Part shown: in pieces, positions 1 through 6,111 of the stretch
How the letters are laid out: every line of letters starts with the position of its first letter
How positions within the stretch are numbered: position 1 is the first letter of the stretch
Assembly (NCBI GenBank): GCA_049515555.1
Contig: JBEKTY010000193.1
Span: 1 to 13,769 of the forward strand
Direction of reading: 5' to 3'
Source of the DNA: JBEKTY01 sp049515555
Lineage (GTDB): Bacteria; Planctomycetota; Planctomycetia; Pirellulales; Thermoguttaceae
Length of the DNA stretch: 13,769 nt
Notes under the pieces: model-generated
What the model was told of the DNA's origin: nothing
The model's input: only the letters and a program-made list of their open reading frames with translations
Database searches by the model: none
Position numbers and translations under genes: made by a program

Positions 1-378
1 TTTCGACTGGAGTGCTTACGTCCGTCGTGGTTCCGGTGGGGCTCGCTGCGCTCGACCCACAGCTTTCTCGCCCTCCGCACCACAAACATCGGCGGACCTG
101 CGTGCCCCATCCACAGAGGGGCGGCCAGACATCGAACCCGCCCATGGACTGAGAAGAGGCGCGGAATTCACCCTCCAACTGGAAGCGGGCAAGCCAATTC
201 CAAGCCGATACCCAGAAAACCCCGTAATTCCCGAGGATTAAACCCTTTTTTGGCCCTCGGGAAATTATTTTGGAATTAGCCTCAAATGGCCCAAAAACGG
301 GTCGGATTGTCCCCGGAAGTTTGCGGCAATGTTTGCAACTGGGGGCCAGTTTGAGAGCCACAAAAGAGCCCGGCAATC
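1..378. other. Non-coding left flank
   Basis: I see no convincing gene here. The stretch opens with a copy of a repeat also found at the right end of the window (35-60). It also contains an imperfect hairpin: ttcccgagg at 228-236 pairs with cctcgggaa at 255-263 across an 18-nt A/T-rich loop. Base composition falls after about 220, marking the approach to the AT-richer island. The short open frames on either strand have no ribosome binding site and no recognisable protein sequence. Confidence 0.6.
35..60 (+). repeat. GGTGGGGCTCGC-CTCGACC repeat, copy 1
   Basis: ggtggggctcgctgcgctcg followed by acccac. It is nearly identical to the copy at 13747-13769 and is the reverse complement of the motif at 13702-13725. 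The two halves (ggctcgc and gcgctcgacc) are partly self-complementary, so each copy can form a small hairpin. Interspersed intergenic repeat; function unknown. Confidence 0.75.
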
Positions 379-387
379 TGCTATAAT
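379..387 (+). promoter_or_regulatory. Extended -10 promoter for the TPR gene
   Basis: TGC followed by TATAAT is a perfect extended -10 element (TGnTATAAT). No good -35 lies 16-18 bp upstream; TTGAGA at 351-356 is 25 bp away, too far. Transcription would start near 394, giving a very short leader before the ATG at 411. GCTATAAT recurs upstream of the gene at 11561. Confidence 0.45.
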
Positions 388-410
388 GAGGGGCTTCCGA
401 GGCCTTGACG

Positions 411-1391
411 ATGACGAGAAAGAACAGAAGAAAGAACCGGGGACAGAACCGCAAAACGTCGGTAGTCGCCCCCCCACCGAAACCTATTGCGACGATCCAG
501 CCGAAACAATCACGGGCGAGAATTATGAATAGCGTGACTCTCTTTTGGATTGCGACAGGTTTCCAAATAGTTGCCCTTGTGTTCTTTGCCGTCGCTTCCC
601 ATAGTCGCCATAGAGAAGGGGAAGCGGGAACAAAAGAAACCATCTCCCGTCTTGCCGGGATAGAGCAATGCTTCAAAGCGAATCCTGCGCCTTTGGGTAA
701 TGCGGCCCCCACGTCCGCAAAGGACGCCTATAAGAGTGGCAAGGATTCTTTCGACACAGGCGATTACACTTCGGCTATCGCCGCCTTCACCAAAGCTATC
801 GAGTTAGCCCCGAATGATGCCGTAGCGTATTGCAACCGGGGCATGGCCTACCAAGCCAAGGCCCAGGACGACGAAGCGATTGCCGACTTTACAAAAGCTA
901 TCGACCTCGATCCAAACAACGCCGAGGCGTGTAAACTTCGTGGCCTTGCCTATCACCACAGGGGCCTTACCTATGCAAGCAGATGCGACCCCAACAAGCT
1001 AATCACCGACTACCCCAAGGCAATGGCCGACTTGACGCAGGCAATGGCCGACTTGACCCGGGCAATCCATCTAAACCCGAAAGATGTTGGGGCGCATGGG
1101 TGCCGGGGGGCTGTTTATATGGCGACGGACCCCGACAAGGCGATTGACGACTTCACCGAAGCAATCCAACTCGACCCAAAACAAGCCAACTCCTATTGCG
1201 CCCGTGGTATTGCCTACTCGGGCATAGGTGACAACGACAAGGCAATCGCCGACCTCAACAGGGGTATCGAGTTGGACCCGACGATGGCTTGGGCTTATTT
1301 CTGCCGTGCCAAAGTATATGTAGCGATGGGCAAAACGGACGAAGCAAAACAGGACATGGACCGCTATGCTTCGCTCCCGAAGAGCAAATAG
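411..1391 (+). CDS. Membrane-anchored tetratricopeptide repeat protein
   Basis: TPR proteins are helical scaffolds for protein-protein contacts; no enzymatic activity is expected and the partner cannot be read from the sequence. Numbering from the TTG at 405, residues 1-40 are strongly basic, residues 44-65 form one hydrophobic segment (from SVTLFW to FFAVAS), and residues 105-328 hold about six TPR units. Typical unit signatures are AIAAFTKAIELAPND, AIADFTKAIDLDPNN, AIDDFTEAIQLDPKQ and AIADLNRGIELDP. The basic N-terminus suggests an N-in orientation with the TPRs outside the cytoplasm. I chose the ATG at 411 because cgagg at 398-402 is well spaced. The TTG at 405 and the ATG at 525 (starting just before the membrane segment) are alternatives. 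The third unit carries a 21-bp tandem duplication. Composition is less GC-rich than the genes from 2062 on, which suggests transfer. Confidence 0.8.
   Translation: MTRKNRRKNRGQNRKTSVVAPPPKPIATIQPKQSRARIMNSVTLFWIATGFQIVALVFFAVASHSRHREGEAGTKETISRLAGIEQCFKANPAPLGNAAPTSAKDAYKSGKDSFDTGDYTSAIAAFTKAIELAPNDAVAYCNRGMAYQAKAQDDEAIADFTKAIDLDPNNAEACKLRGLAYHHRGLTYASRCDPNKLITDYPKAMADLTQAMADLTRAIHLNPKDVGAHGCRGAVYMATDPDKAIDDFTEAIQLDPKQANSYCARGIAYSGIGDNDKAIADLNRGIELDPTMAWAYFCRAKVYVAMGKTDEAKQDMDRYASLPKSK
1020..1061 (+). repeat. 21-bp in-frame tandem duplication in the TPR gene
   Basis: gcaatggccgacttgac occurs at 1020-1036 and 1041-1057, a period of 21 bp. It encodes AMADLTQ then AMADLTR, that is, seven residues duplicated in a TPR helix. 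Confidence 0.85.
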
Positions 1392-1477
1392 AGCACAATC
1401 TAGCTAGCTTGAAGGGGACAACGGCGACAAACGGCAAATCGGTTTCATCGTTGAGCGGGCGTGACAAAAGGCGAAGC

Positions 1478-1717
1478 ATGGGTAGATCAAAGAGACAGCC
1501 CGAGCACCACTACCATACGATTGACGGTATCCAGTATTCGATAAGCATTGACCCTTGCCCTGGCGGATATGTGGGGCGTTGGCAATGCCTAACATGCCAT
1601 GTCGGGGGAGGCTCGTCAAGTTTCTACCCGTCGCCAAGTGAGACCTTGGAGCAAGCAATAGGCAACCTCTCTCCCCATCATTACTACCAACACAAGAAAC
1701 AAGACCAAGCAAAATGA
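1478..1717 (+). CDS. Small Cys/His-containing hypothetical protein (79 aa)
   Basis: I do not recognise the family. The protein is small and soluble, with no signal peptide or membrane segment. It has Cys27, then Cys37-x2-Cys40-His41 (WQCLTCHVGG), and His-rich ends (EHHYH near the start, PHHYYQH near the end). This is compatible with a small metal-binding or zinc-ribbon-like fold but does not prove one. The ATG at 1478 is chosen because AAAAGG at 1466-1471 lies 6 nt upstream; the longer frame back to 1289 lies inside the TPR gene and is not needed. It starts 86 bp after the TPR stop and ends 23 bp before the methyltransferase stub, in the same less GC-rich segment. The copy of CTAGCTAG on each side (1400 and 1730) is unexplained. 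It could be a phage or mobile-element accessory gene. Confidence 0.5.
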   Translation: MGRSKRQPEHHYHTIDGIQYSISIDPCPGGYVGRWQCLTCHVGGGSSSFYPSPSETLEQAIGNLSPHHYYQHKKQDQAK

Positions 1718-1740
1718 GAAGCCATGCCCCTAGCTAGTGC

Positions 1741-1878
1741 ATGAAACCAGATTATACGCGGGGCAACGTTCAACTCTATTGCCGAGACTGCCGAGAGGTT
1801 CTGCCGATCCTCCCGACGTCGGGCGCTATCGCCGCCGATCCTCCCTATGGTTGCGTAAGCCGGGATCTTTGCAACTGA
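1741..1878 (+). pseudogene. Truncated DNA methyltransferase (N-terminal stub)
   Basis: A 45-codon frame reads MKPDYTRGNVQLYCRDCREV, then LPILPTSGAIAADPPYG, then a short unrelated tail and TGA. The arrangement L-Y-C-x-D-C-x-x-x-L then DPPYG is typical of the start of N6-adenine/N4-cytosine DNA methyltransferases (the TDPPYG catalytic motif IV follows the first strand). An intact enzyme runs a further 150-250 residues including the SAM-binding FxGxG motif, all absent here. An in-frame TAG at 1735-1737 just upstream shows that the start is at 1741. No Shine-Dalgarno is evident. The family assignment is fairly secure for so short a piece; specificity cannot be inferred. I read it as a remnant left when the rest of the gene was lost at or near the tttgcaac repeats at 1868-1888. 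Confidence 0.6.
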
Positions 1879-2061
1879 TGTTTGCAACCAGTTGTGGTAC
1901 CGGATTTCACGGGCAATAATATCGACAGAATGCCGACTGGAAGGACGTGTGTCACTTTGTTAAAATGGGGTATTGCTGATCGGAGCTGATCCGAGCGGAA
2001 TCGAAACGAGAACCATCGAACCAGAAACCTTCCTCCAATTCTCCCACCAGGAGCTGAAACC
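1879..2061. other. Intergenic region upstream of the first fucosidase
   Basis: It contains the right copy of the atgtttgcaac repeat (its first base lies within the preceding stub), a candidate extended -10 at 1958-1966, two tandem 10-mers at 1975-1994 (gctgatcgga, gctgatccga) just after the expected transcript start, and the ribosome binding site aggag at 2048-2052 for the gene at 2062. No gene was seen. Confidence 0.55.
1958..1966 (+). promoter_or_regulatory. Candidate promoter of the fucosidase cluster
   Basis: TGT followed by TAAAAT is an extended -10 with one mismatch to TATAAT. A weak -35 (TGGAAG, 1938-1943) lies 17 bp upstream. The leader would be about 90 nt, with tandem 10-mers (1975-1994) as a possible operator. 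Motif match only. Confidence 0.35.
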
Positions 2062-3834
2062 ATGAGCTTGAAAGTACGGTTCCTCGCGGCCGCATTTCTG
2101 GCGGCCGCCTTGATCGGGATGCACGCGGTGCGGGCGGCCGATGGCCCGACGCCGGCCGGGGAAGAGACGAAAGCCGAGCGCGACGCCCGCATGCAATGGT
2201 GGCGCGAGGCCCGCTTCGGCTTGTTCATTCACTGGGGCGTCTACAGCGTCCCGGCGGGCACGTACCAGGGCAAACCGATCGGCGGAATCGGCGAATGGAT
2301 CATGAACAGCGCTTCCATCCCGGTGGCCGAATACGCCGCATACGCCAAGCGCTTCAACCCGGTGAAGTTCGACGCCGACCAGTGGGTGAGCATCGCCAAG
2401 GAGGCCGGCATGAAGTACATCGTAATCACGTCGAAGCATCACGACGGCTTTGCCATGTTCAAGTCCAAGGCCAGTCCGTACAACATCGTCGACGCCACGC
2501 CGTTTGGGCGCGATCCGCTGAAGGAGCTGGCCGCGGCGTGCCGGAAGCAGGGCCTCAAGCTGGGCTTCTACTATTCACAGGCGCAGGATTGGCATCACCC
2601 CGGCGGCGGCGCCTATCGCGCCGGCGGACGCCAGACCGACCACTGGGACCCGGCCCAGGCGGGCCGCATGGAGGACTACGTCCGCCAGATCGCCGTGCCG
2701 CAGGTCCGCGAGATCCTGAGCAACTACGGGCCGGTGGCCATGCTGTGGTGGGACACGCCCGTCGGCATGACCAAGGAGCAGATCCAGGCCCTCGGCTCGC
2801 TGCTGAAGCTTCAGCCGGGCATCATCAGCAACAACCGGCTGGGCGGCGCGGTCCGCGGCGACACGGAAACGCCCGAGCAGTTCATTCCCGCCCAGGGCTA
2901 TCCGGGCCGCGACTGGGAAACCTGCATGACCATGAACGATACCTGGGGTTACAAGTCGTACGACAACAACTGGAAACCGGCCGCAGAATTGACGCGCAAC
3001 CTGATCGACATCGCCAGCAAGGGCGGCAACTACCTGCTGAACGTGGGCCCCACCCCCGAAGGCCAGATCCCGCCGCCCAGCGTCGCGCGCCTCAAGCGAA
3101 TCGGCGAGTGGCTGAAGCCCAACGGCGCGGCGATCTACGGCACCTCGGCCAGCCCCTTCAAAACCGCTCTGAAATGGGGCCGCGCCACCCAAAAGCCAGG
3201 CAAGCTCTTCCTGCACGTTTTCGATTGGCCCGCCCGCGGCCTGCTCCAGGTGCCGATCGCCAACAAGCCGGTCAAGGCCAGCCTGCTCGCCGGGGCGCAG
3301 ACGCTGGAAGCGACATCGTCCGACGACGGTCTGACCTTGAAGCTGCCGGCGGCGGCCCCCGACCCCGTCGCCTCGGTCGTGGTCCTCGATCTCGACGGAC
3401 CCGTGCAGCCGATCGTCCGCGCCCGCTCGAGCGAGGCCGGCGGGTCGTTCACGCTCAAGGCGGACGAGGCCGACCTGGCCGGCAGCGTTCAGCTCGAAGA
3501 GCGTGGCGGCAAGCAGAACGTGGGTTTCTGGACCGACACCAACTCGACCGTGTCGTGGGACATTACGGTGGCCAAGGTGGGGACGTACAACGTCGAGCTG
3601 AGCTATGCCCTCGAGGCGGGCCCGGGCGGCAGCCAATTCCAGATCGCCGCCGGCGGCGCAAAACTGAAGGCGAAGATCGACGGCACCGGCAACTGGGAGA
3701 CCTTCAAGAGCGTGGCGATCGGAAAACTCCACATCGACAAGGCCGGCCCGACGAAAATCTCCGTTGAAGGCCTCCAGAAGACCGGCGCCGGCGTTATGAA
3801 TCTCGAGTGGCTGAAGCTGACGCCGGCGGAGTAA
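2062..3834 (+). CDS. Exported GH29 alpha-L-fucosidase
   Basis: Glycoside hydrolase family 29 enzymes remove terminal L-fucose from glycans by a retaining mechanism. The 590-residue product has a signal peptide (residues 1-26, ending VRAAD). The catalytic TIM barrel spans about residues 35-360: FGLFIHWGVYS at 52-62, SKHHDGF at 124-130, and the nucleophile in AMLWWD (Asp231). The glutamate in RDWETCMT (Glu286) sits where the general acid/base lies in many GH29 enzymes; that assignment is by motif position. A beta-rich segment follows (about 360-445), then a C-terminal module (about 460-590) homologous to that of the next gene, probably carbohydrate-binding. Start: ATG at 2062 with aggag 9 nt upstream. 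The natural substrate (fucan, fucosylated host or algal glycan) cannot be told. It is the first gene of the cluster; a large inverted repeat begins right after its stop. Confidence 0.93.
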   Translation: MSLKVRFLAAAFLAAALIGMHAVRAADGPTPAGEETKAERDARMQWWREARFGLFIHWGVYSVPAGTYQGKPIGGIGEWIMNSASIPVAEYAAYAKRFNPVKFDADQWVSIAKEAGMKYIVITSKHHDGFAMFKSKASPYNIVDATPFGRDPLKELAAACRKQGLKLGFYYSQAQDWHHPGGGAYRAGGRQTDHWDPAQAGRMEDYVRQIAVPQVREILSNYGPVAMLWWDTPVGMTKEQIQALGSLLKLQPGIISNNRLGGAVRGDTETPEQFIPAQGYPGRDWETCMTMNDTWGYKSYDNNWKPAAELTRNLIDIASKGGNYLLNVGPTPEGQIPPPSVARLKRIGEWLKPNGAAIYGTSASPFKTALKWGRATQKPGKLFLHVFDWPARGLLQVPIANKPVKASLLAGAQTLEATSSDDGLTLKLPAAAPDPVASVVVLDLDGPVQPIVRARSSEAGGSFTLKADEADLAGSVQLEERGGKQNVGFWTDTNSTVSWDITVAKVGTYNVELSYALEAGPGGSQFQIAAGGAKLKAKIDGTGNWETFKSVAIGKLHIDKAGPTKISVEGLQKTGAGVMNLEWLKLTPAE

Positions 3835-3977
3835 GGACCCGCGAAAGAATAGCCGTTACAATTGTCCAAGGGTGGCACGTCCCTGAGCGGAGCGAAGGGC
3901 GTGTTTCGTGGGCTGTCCACGCCCTTCGTTCCTCAGGGCGTGCCACCCAATTGTCAAACTAGTTCTTTCGCGGGCCC
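3835..3977. repeat. 143-bp nested inverted-repeat element
   Basis: It starts directly after the TAA of the fucosidase gene. The outer arms are 3835-3849 and 3963-3977 (14 of 15 paired, acccgcgaaagaa type), with caattgt near each side. The inner arms are gggtggcacg-tccctgag (3870-3887) with ctcagggcgtgccaccc (3932-3948), and cgaagggcgtg (3893-3903) with cacgcccttcg (3918-3928), around a 14-nt loop. It has no ORF, so it could be a miniature non-autonomous element or a large repetitive extragenic palindrome. It may also stabilise or terminate the upstream transcript, but no T-tract follows it. Confidence 0.75.
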
Positions 3978-4010
3978 GAAGCAGCTGTCTCAGAAGATCA
4001 AACCCTTCCG

Positions 4011-4047
4011 GTCCCCTCTCCCTCCGGGAGAGGGTTAGGGTGAGGTC
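4011..4047 (+). repeat. TCCCCTCTCCC-GGGAGAGGG repeat, copy 1
   Basis: gtcccctctccctccgggag then agggttagggtgaggtc. The core ccctctccc/gggagaggg forms a hairpin. The same unit appears twice, in opposite orientations, at 9940-9979 and 10026-10065. It is an interspersed palindromic repeat that accounts for arginine/leucine-rich spurious frames here. Confidence 0.8.
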
Positions 4048-4067
4048 GGGTAGCGTTAGAACGTTGG

Positions 4068-4096
4068 TTGCAGTTTCGCCGGCCCGCATGTACCAT
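4068..4096 (+). promoter_or_regulatory. Weak candidate promoter before the second fucosidase
   Basis: TTGCAG (4068-4073), a 17-bp spacer and TACCAT (4091-4096). Correct spacing but poor hexamers. It would give the second fucosidase its own transcript downstream of the repeats. Low confidence. Confidence 0.22.
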
Positions 4097-4158
4097 GGAG
4101 GCGAAGATTGGAGAGTCTTACCACACCAGAAGTCAAGCAGAATGGGAGCAAGCCGAAC

Positions 4159-6111
4159 ATGAACCACGTGATCCGACTAGGGGCGGTTTTGACTATCGTG
4201 CTGGCGCTTGCCGGCGGCGGGCGGGCGGCGGAGAAAACGGATTACCCCATCGCCGACGGGCCGTTCAAGCCCAACATGGATTCGCTCAAGCAGTATCAGT
4301 GTCCGGAGTGGTTCCGCGACGCGAAGTTCGGCATCTGGGCCCACTGGGGTCCGCAGGCCGTGCCCATGGACGGCGACTGGTACGCCCGCGGCATTTACGA
4401 AGAAGGCAACGGCCATTACAAGTATCACCTGGCCCATTACGGCCATCCTTCGGAGTTTGGCTACAAGGACATCATCCCCTTGTGGAAAGCCGAGAAGTGG
4501 GACCCCGAGCGGCTGATGGGCCTGTATAAGAAGGCCGGCGCCAAGTACTTCGTCAGCATGGGCTCGCACCACGACAATTTCTTCAACTGGAACTCGAAGT
4601 TGCACCGCTGGAACGCCGCCGCCATGGGCCCCAAGCGCGACGTGGTGGGCGACTGGCAGAAGGCGGCGAAGAAGAACGGCATGCGCTTCGGCGTCTCCGA
4701 GCACCTCGGCGCCAGCTTCACCTGGTTTCAGAGCAGCCATCGCGCCGACAAGAGCGGGCCGAAGGCCGGCGTGCCCTATGACGGGGCCAACCCGGAGTAC
4801 CAGGACCTGTACCACTTCCCCGCCGAGCCGGGCGACACCGGCTGGTACAGCAATAATCCCAAGTGGCACAAGCAGTGGTATGCGGAGATTCAGGAGCTGC
4901 TCGACAACTATCATCCCGACCTGCTGTATACCGACGGCGGCGTGCCCTTCGGCAACCAGGTCGGACTGAGCATGATTGCCCACTTCTACAACGCCAGCGC
5001 CGAGCGGAACGGCGGCCGCGCCGACGTGGTTTACAACTGCAAGCAGCAGTCCGAGGGCCGCTGGATCGAGGACCTCGAGCGCGGCATCATGCCCAAGATC
5101 GACCCCTATCCCTGGCAGACCGACACCTCGATCGGCGACTGGTACTACAACCGCAACTGGAAGTTCCGGCCCGTGAGCTGGGTGATCCACATGCTGGTCG
5201 ACAACGTCAGCAAGAACGGCAACCTGCTGCTCAACGTCGTGCAGCGGCCCGACGGCTCGCTCGACGCCGACGTGGAACAGATGCTCGCCGAGCTGGCCGA
5301 CTGGAACGCCGTCAACGGCGAGGCGATCTTCGGCACGCGGCCCTGGCTGGTTTACGGCGAGGGGGGGACCAAGGCCAAGGGCGGCCACTTCCAGGAAGAC
5401 TACAAGTATAGTGCCAAGGACATCCGCTTCACAAAGAAGGGCGACGTCTTGTACGCCATCGCGCTCGGTCAGCCCAGCGACGGCCAGCTTACCGTCCGCT
5501 CGCTCGGAAAACCGGCCGAGGGCGGCAACCAACTCTCCAGCGTGACTCTGTTGGGGTATGAAGGCAAGTTGGAGTGGAAGCAGACCGCCGACGGCCTGCT
5601 AGTCAAGTTGCCCGCTGAATTGCCGTCGAAGTACACCGTGGCGCTCAAGATCACCGGCACGGATCTCAAACCGGTCGCGCTAGCGCAGGTGTTCGAGCCG
5701 GTGCGGCCCGACGCCCACTGCACGTTGACCCTGGATGCCGAGTCGGCCCAGTTGCACGGCGAGCAGATCAAGCTCGAGCAGAAGGGCGACAAGACGAACA
5801 TCGGCTTCTGGGACCGGGCCGACGAATGGGTTTCGTGGAACGTCGCGTTCGAGTGGCCGGGCGCGTACACGGTGTCGGCCACGGTGTCGGCCATCGGCGG
5901 CGGCGAGTTCGTGGTCGAAGCCTCCGGCCAACAGATCTCCGGCAAGGCCCCTAAGACCGGCGACTGGGCCGAATTCCGCACCAGTCAGGTGGGCCGGCTC
6001 CACATCGAGCATGCCGGCCAACAAGAAGTGAAGGTGCGGGCCCACGACGCAGGCGCCTGGCGGGCCATCAATCTACAGTGCCTCACCCTCCACCCACAGC
6101 CAGAGCCATGA
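4159..6111 (+). CDS. Exported GH29-family alpha-L-fucosidase, atypical
   Basis: The 650-residue product starts at the ATG at 4159, chosen because a signal peptide (MNHVIRLGAVLTIVLALAGG, cleavage after GRAA) begins there and gggag lies 10 nt upstream; the TTG at 4108 would bury the signal. GH29 barrel features: FGIWAHWGPQA at 57-67, GSHHDNF at 135-141, and the nucleophile region DLLYTDGG with Asp259. At the position of the usual W-E acid/base motif it has PWQTDTSIGDW (Gln320), so another residue, perhaps Glu307 in LERG, would have to serve. Subfamilies with this arrangement are annotated as fucosidases, but activity is less certain than for the upstream paralogue. Residues about 520-648 form the same C-terminal module as that gene's (LEQKGDKTNIGFW here, LEERGGKQNVGFW there). 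Its stop overlaps the next start in ATGA. Confidence 0.88.
   Translation: MNHVIRLGAVLTIVLALAGGGRAAEKTDYPIADGPFKPNMDSLKQYQCPEWFRDAKFGIWAHWGPQAVPMDGDWYARGIYEEGNGHYKYHLAHYGHPSEFGYKDIIPLWKAEKWDPERLMGLYKKAGAKYFVSMGSHHDNFFNWNSKLHRWNAAAMGPKRDVVGDWQKAAKKNGMRFGVSEHLGASFTWFQSSHRADKSGPKAGVPYDGANPEYQDLYHFPAEPGDTGWYSNNPKWHKQWYAEIQELLDNYHPDLLYTDGGVPFGNQVGLSMIAHFYNASAERNGGRADVVYNCKQQSEGRWIEDLERGIMPKIDPYPWQTDTSIGDWYYNRNWKFRPVSWVIHMLVDNVSKNGNLLLNVVQRPDGSLDADVEQMLAELADWNAVNGEAIFGTRPWLVYGEGGTKAKGGHFQEDYKYSAKDIRFTKKGDVLYAIALGQPSDGQLTVRSLGKPAEGGNQLSSVTLLGYEGKLEWKQTADGLLVKLPAELPSKYTVALKITGTDLKPVALAQVFEPVRPDAHCTLTLDAESAQLHGEQIKLEQKGDKTNIGFWDRADEWVSWNVAFEWPGAYTVSATVSAIGGGEFVVEASGQQISGKAPKTGDWAEFRTSQVGRLHIEHAGQQEVKVRAHDAGAWRAINLQCLTLHPQPEP

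Noticed and set aside
1..378. tRNA or other structured RNA at the left edge
   Set aside because: No cloverleaf or TTC-loop arrangement was found on either strand; only a short hairpin and a repeat copy.
1737..1919. 60-codon frame starting with the ATG at 1737-1739
   Set aside because: The overlapping frame at 1741 carries a methyltransferase-like sequence, while this one is Arg/Ser/Pro-rich without motifs.
2196..3767. 523-codon plus-strand frame within the first fucosidase
   Set aside because: Arg/Pro/Gly-rich alternate frame typical of GC-rich coding DNA; the GH29 frame explains the region.
4177..5532. 451-codon minus-strand open frame opposite the second fucosidase
   Set aside because: Val/Leu/Gly-rich shadow with no motifs; the opposite strand has a signal peptide and GH29 catalytic motifs.
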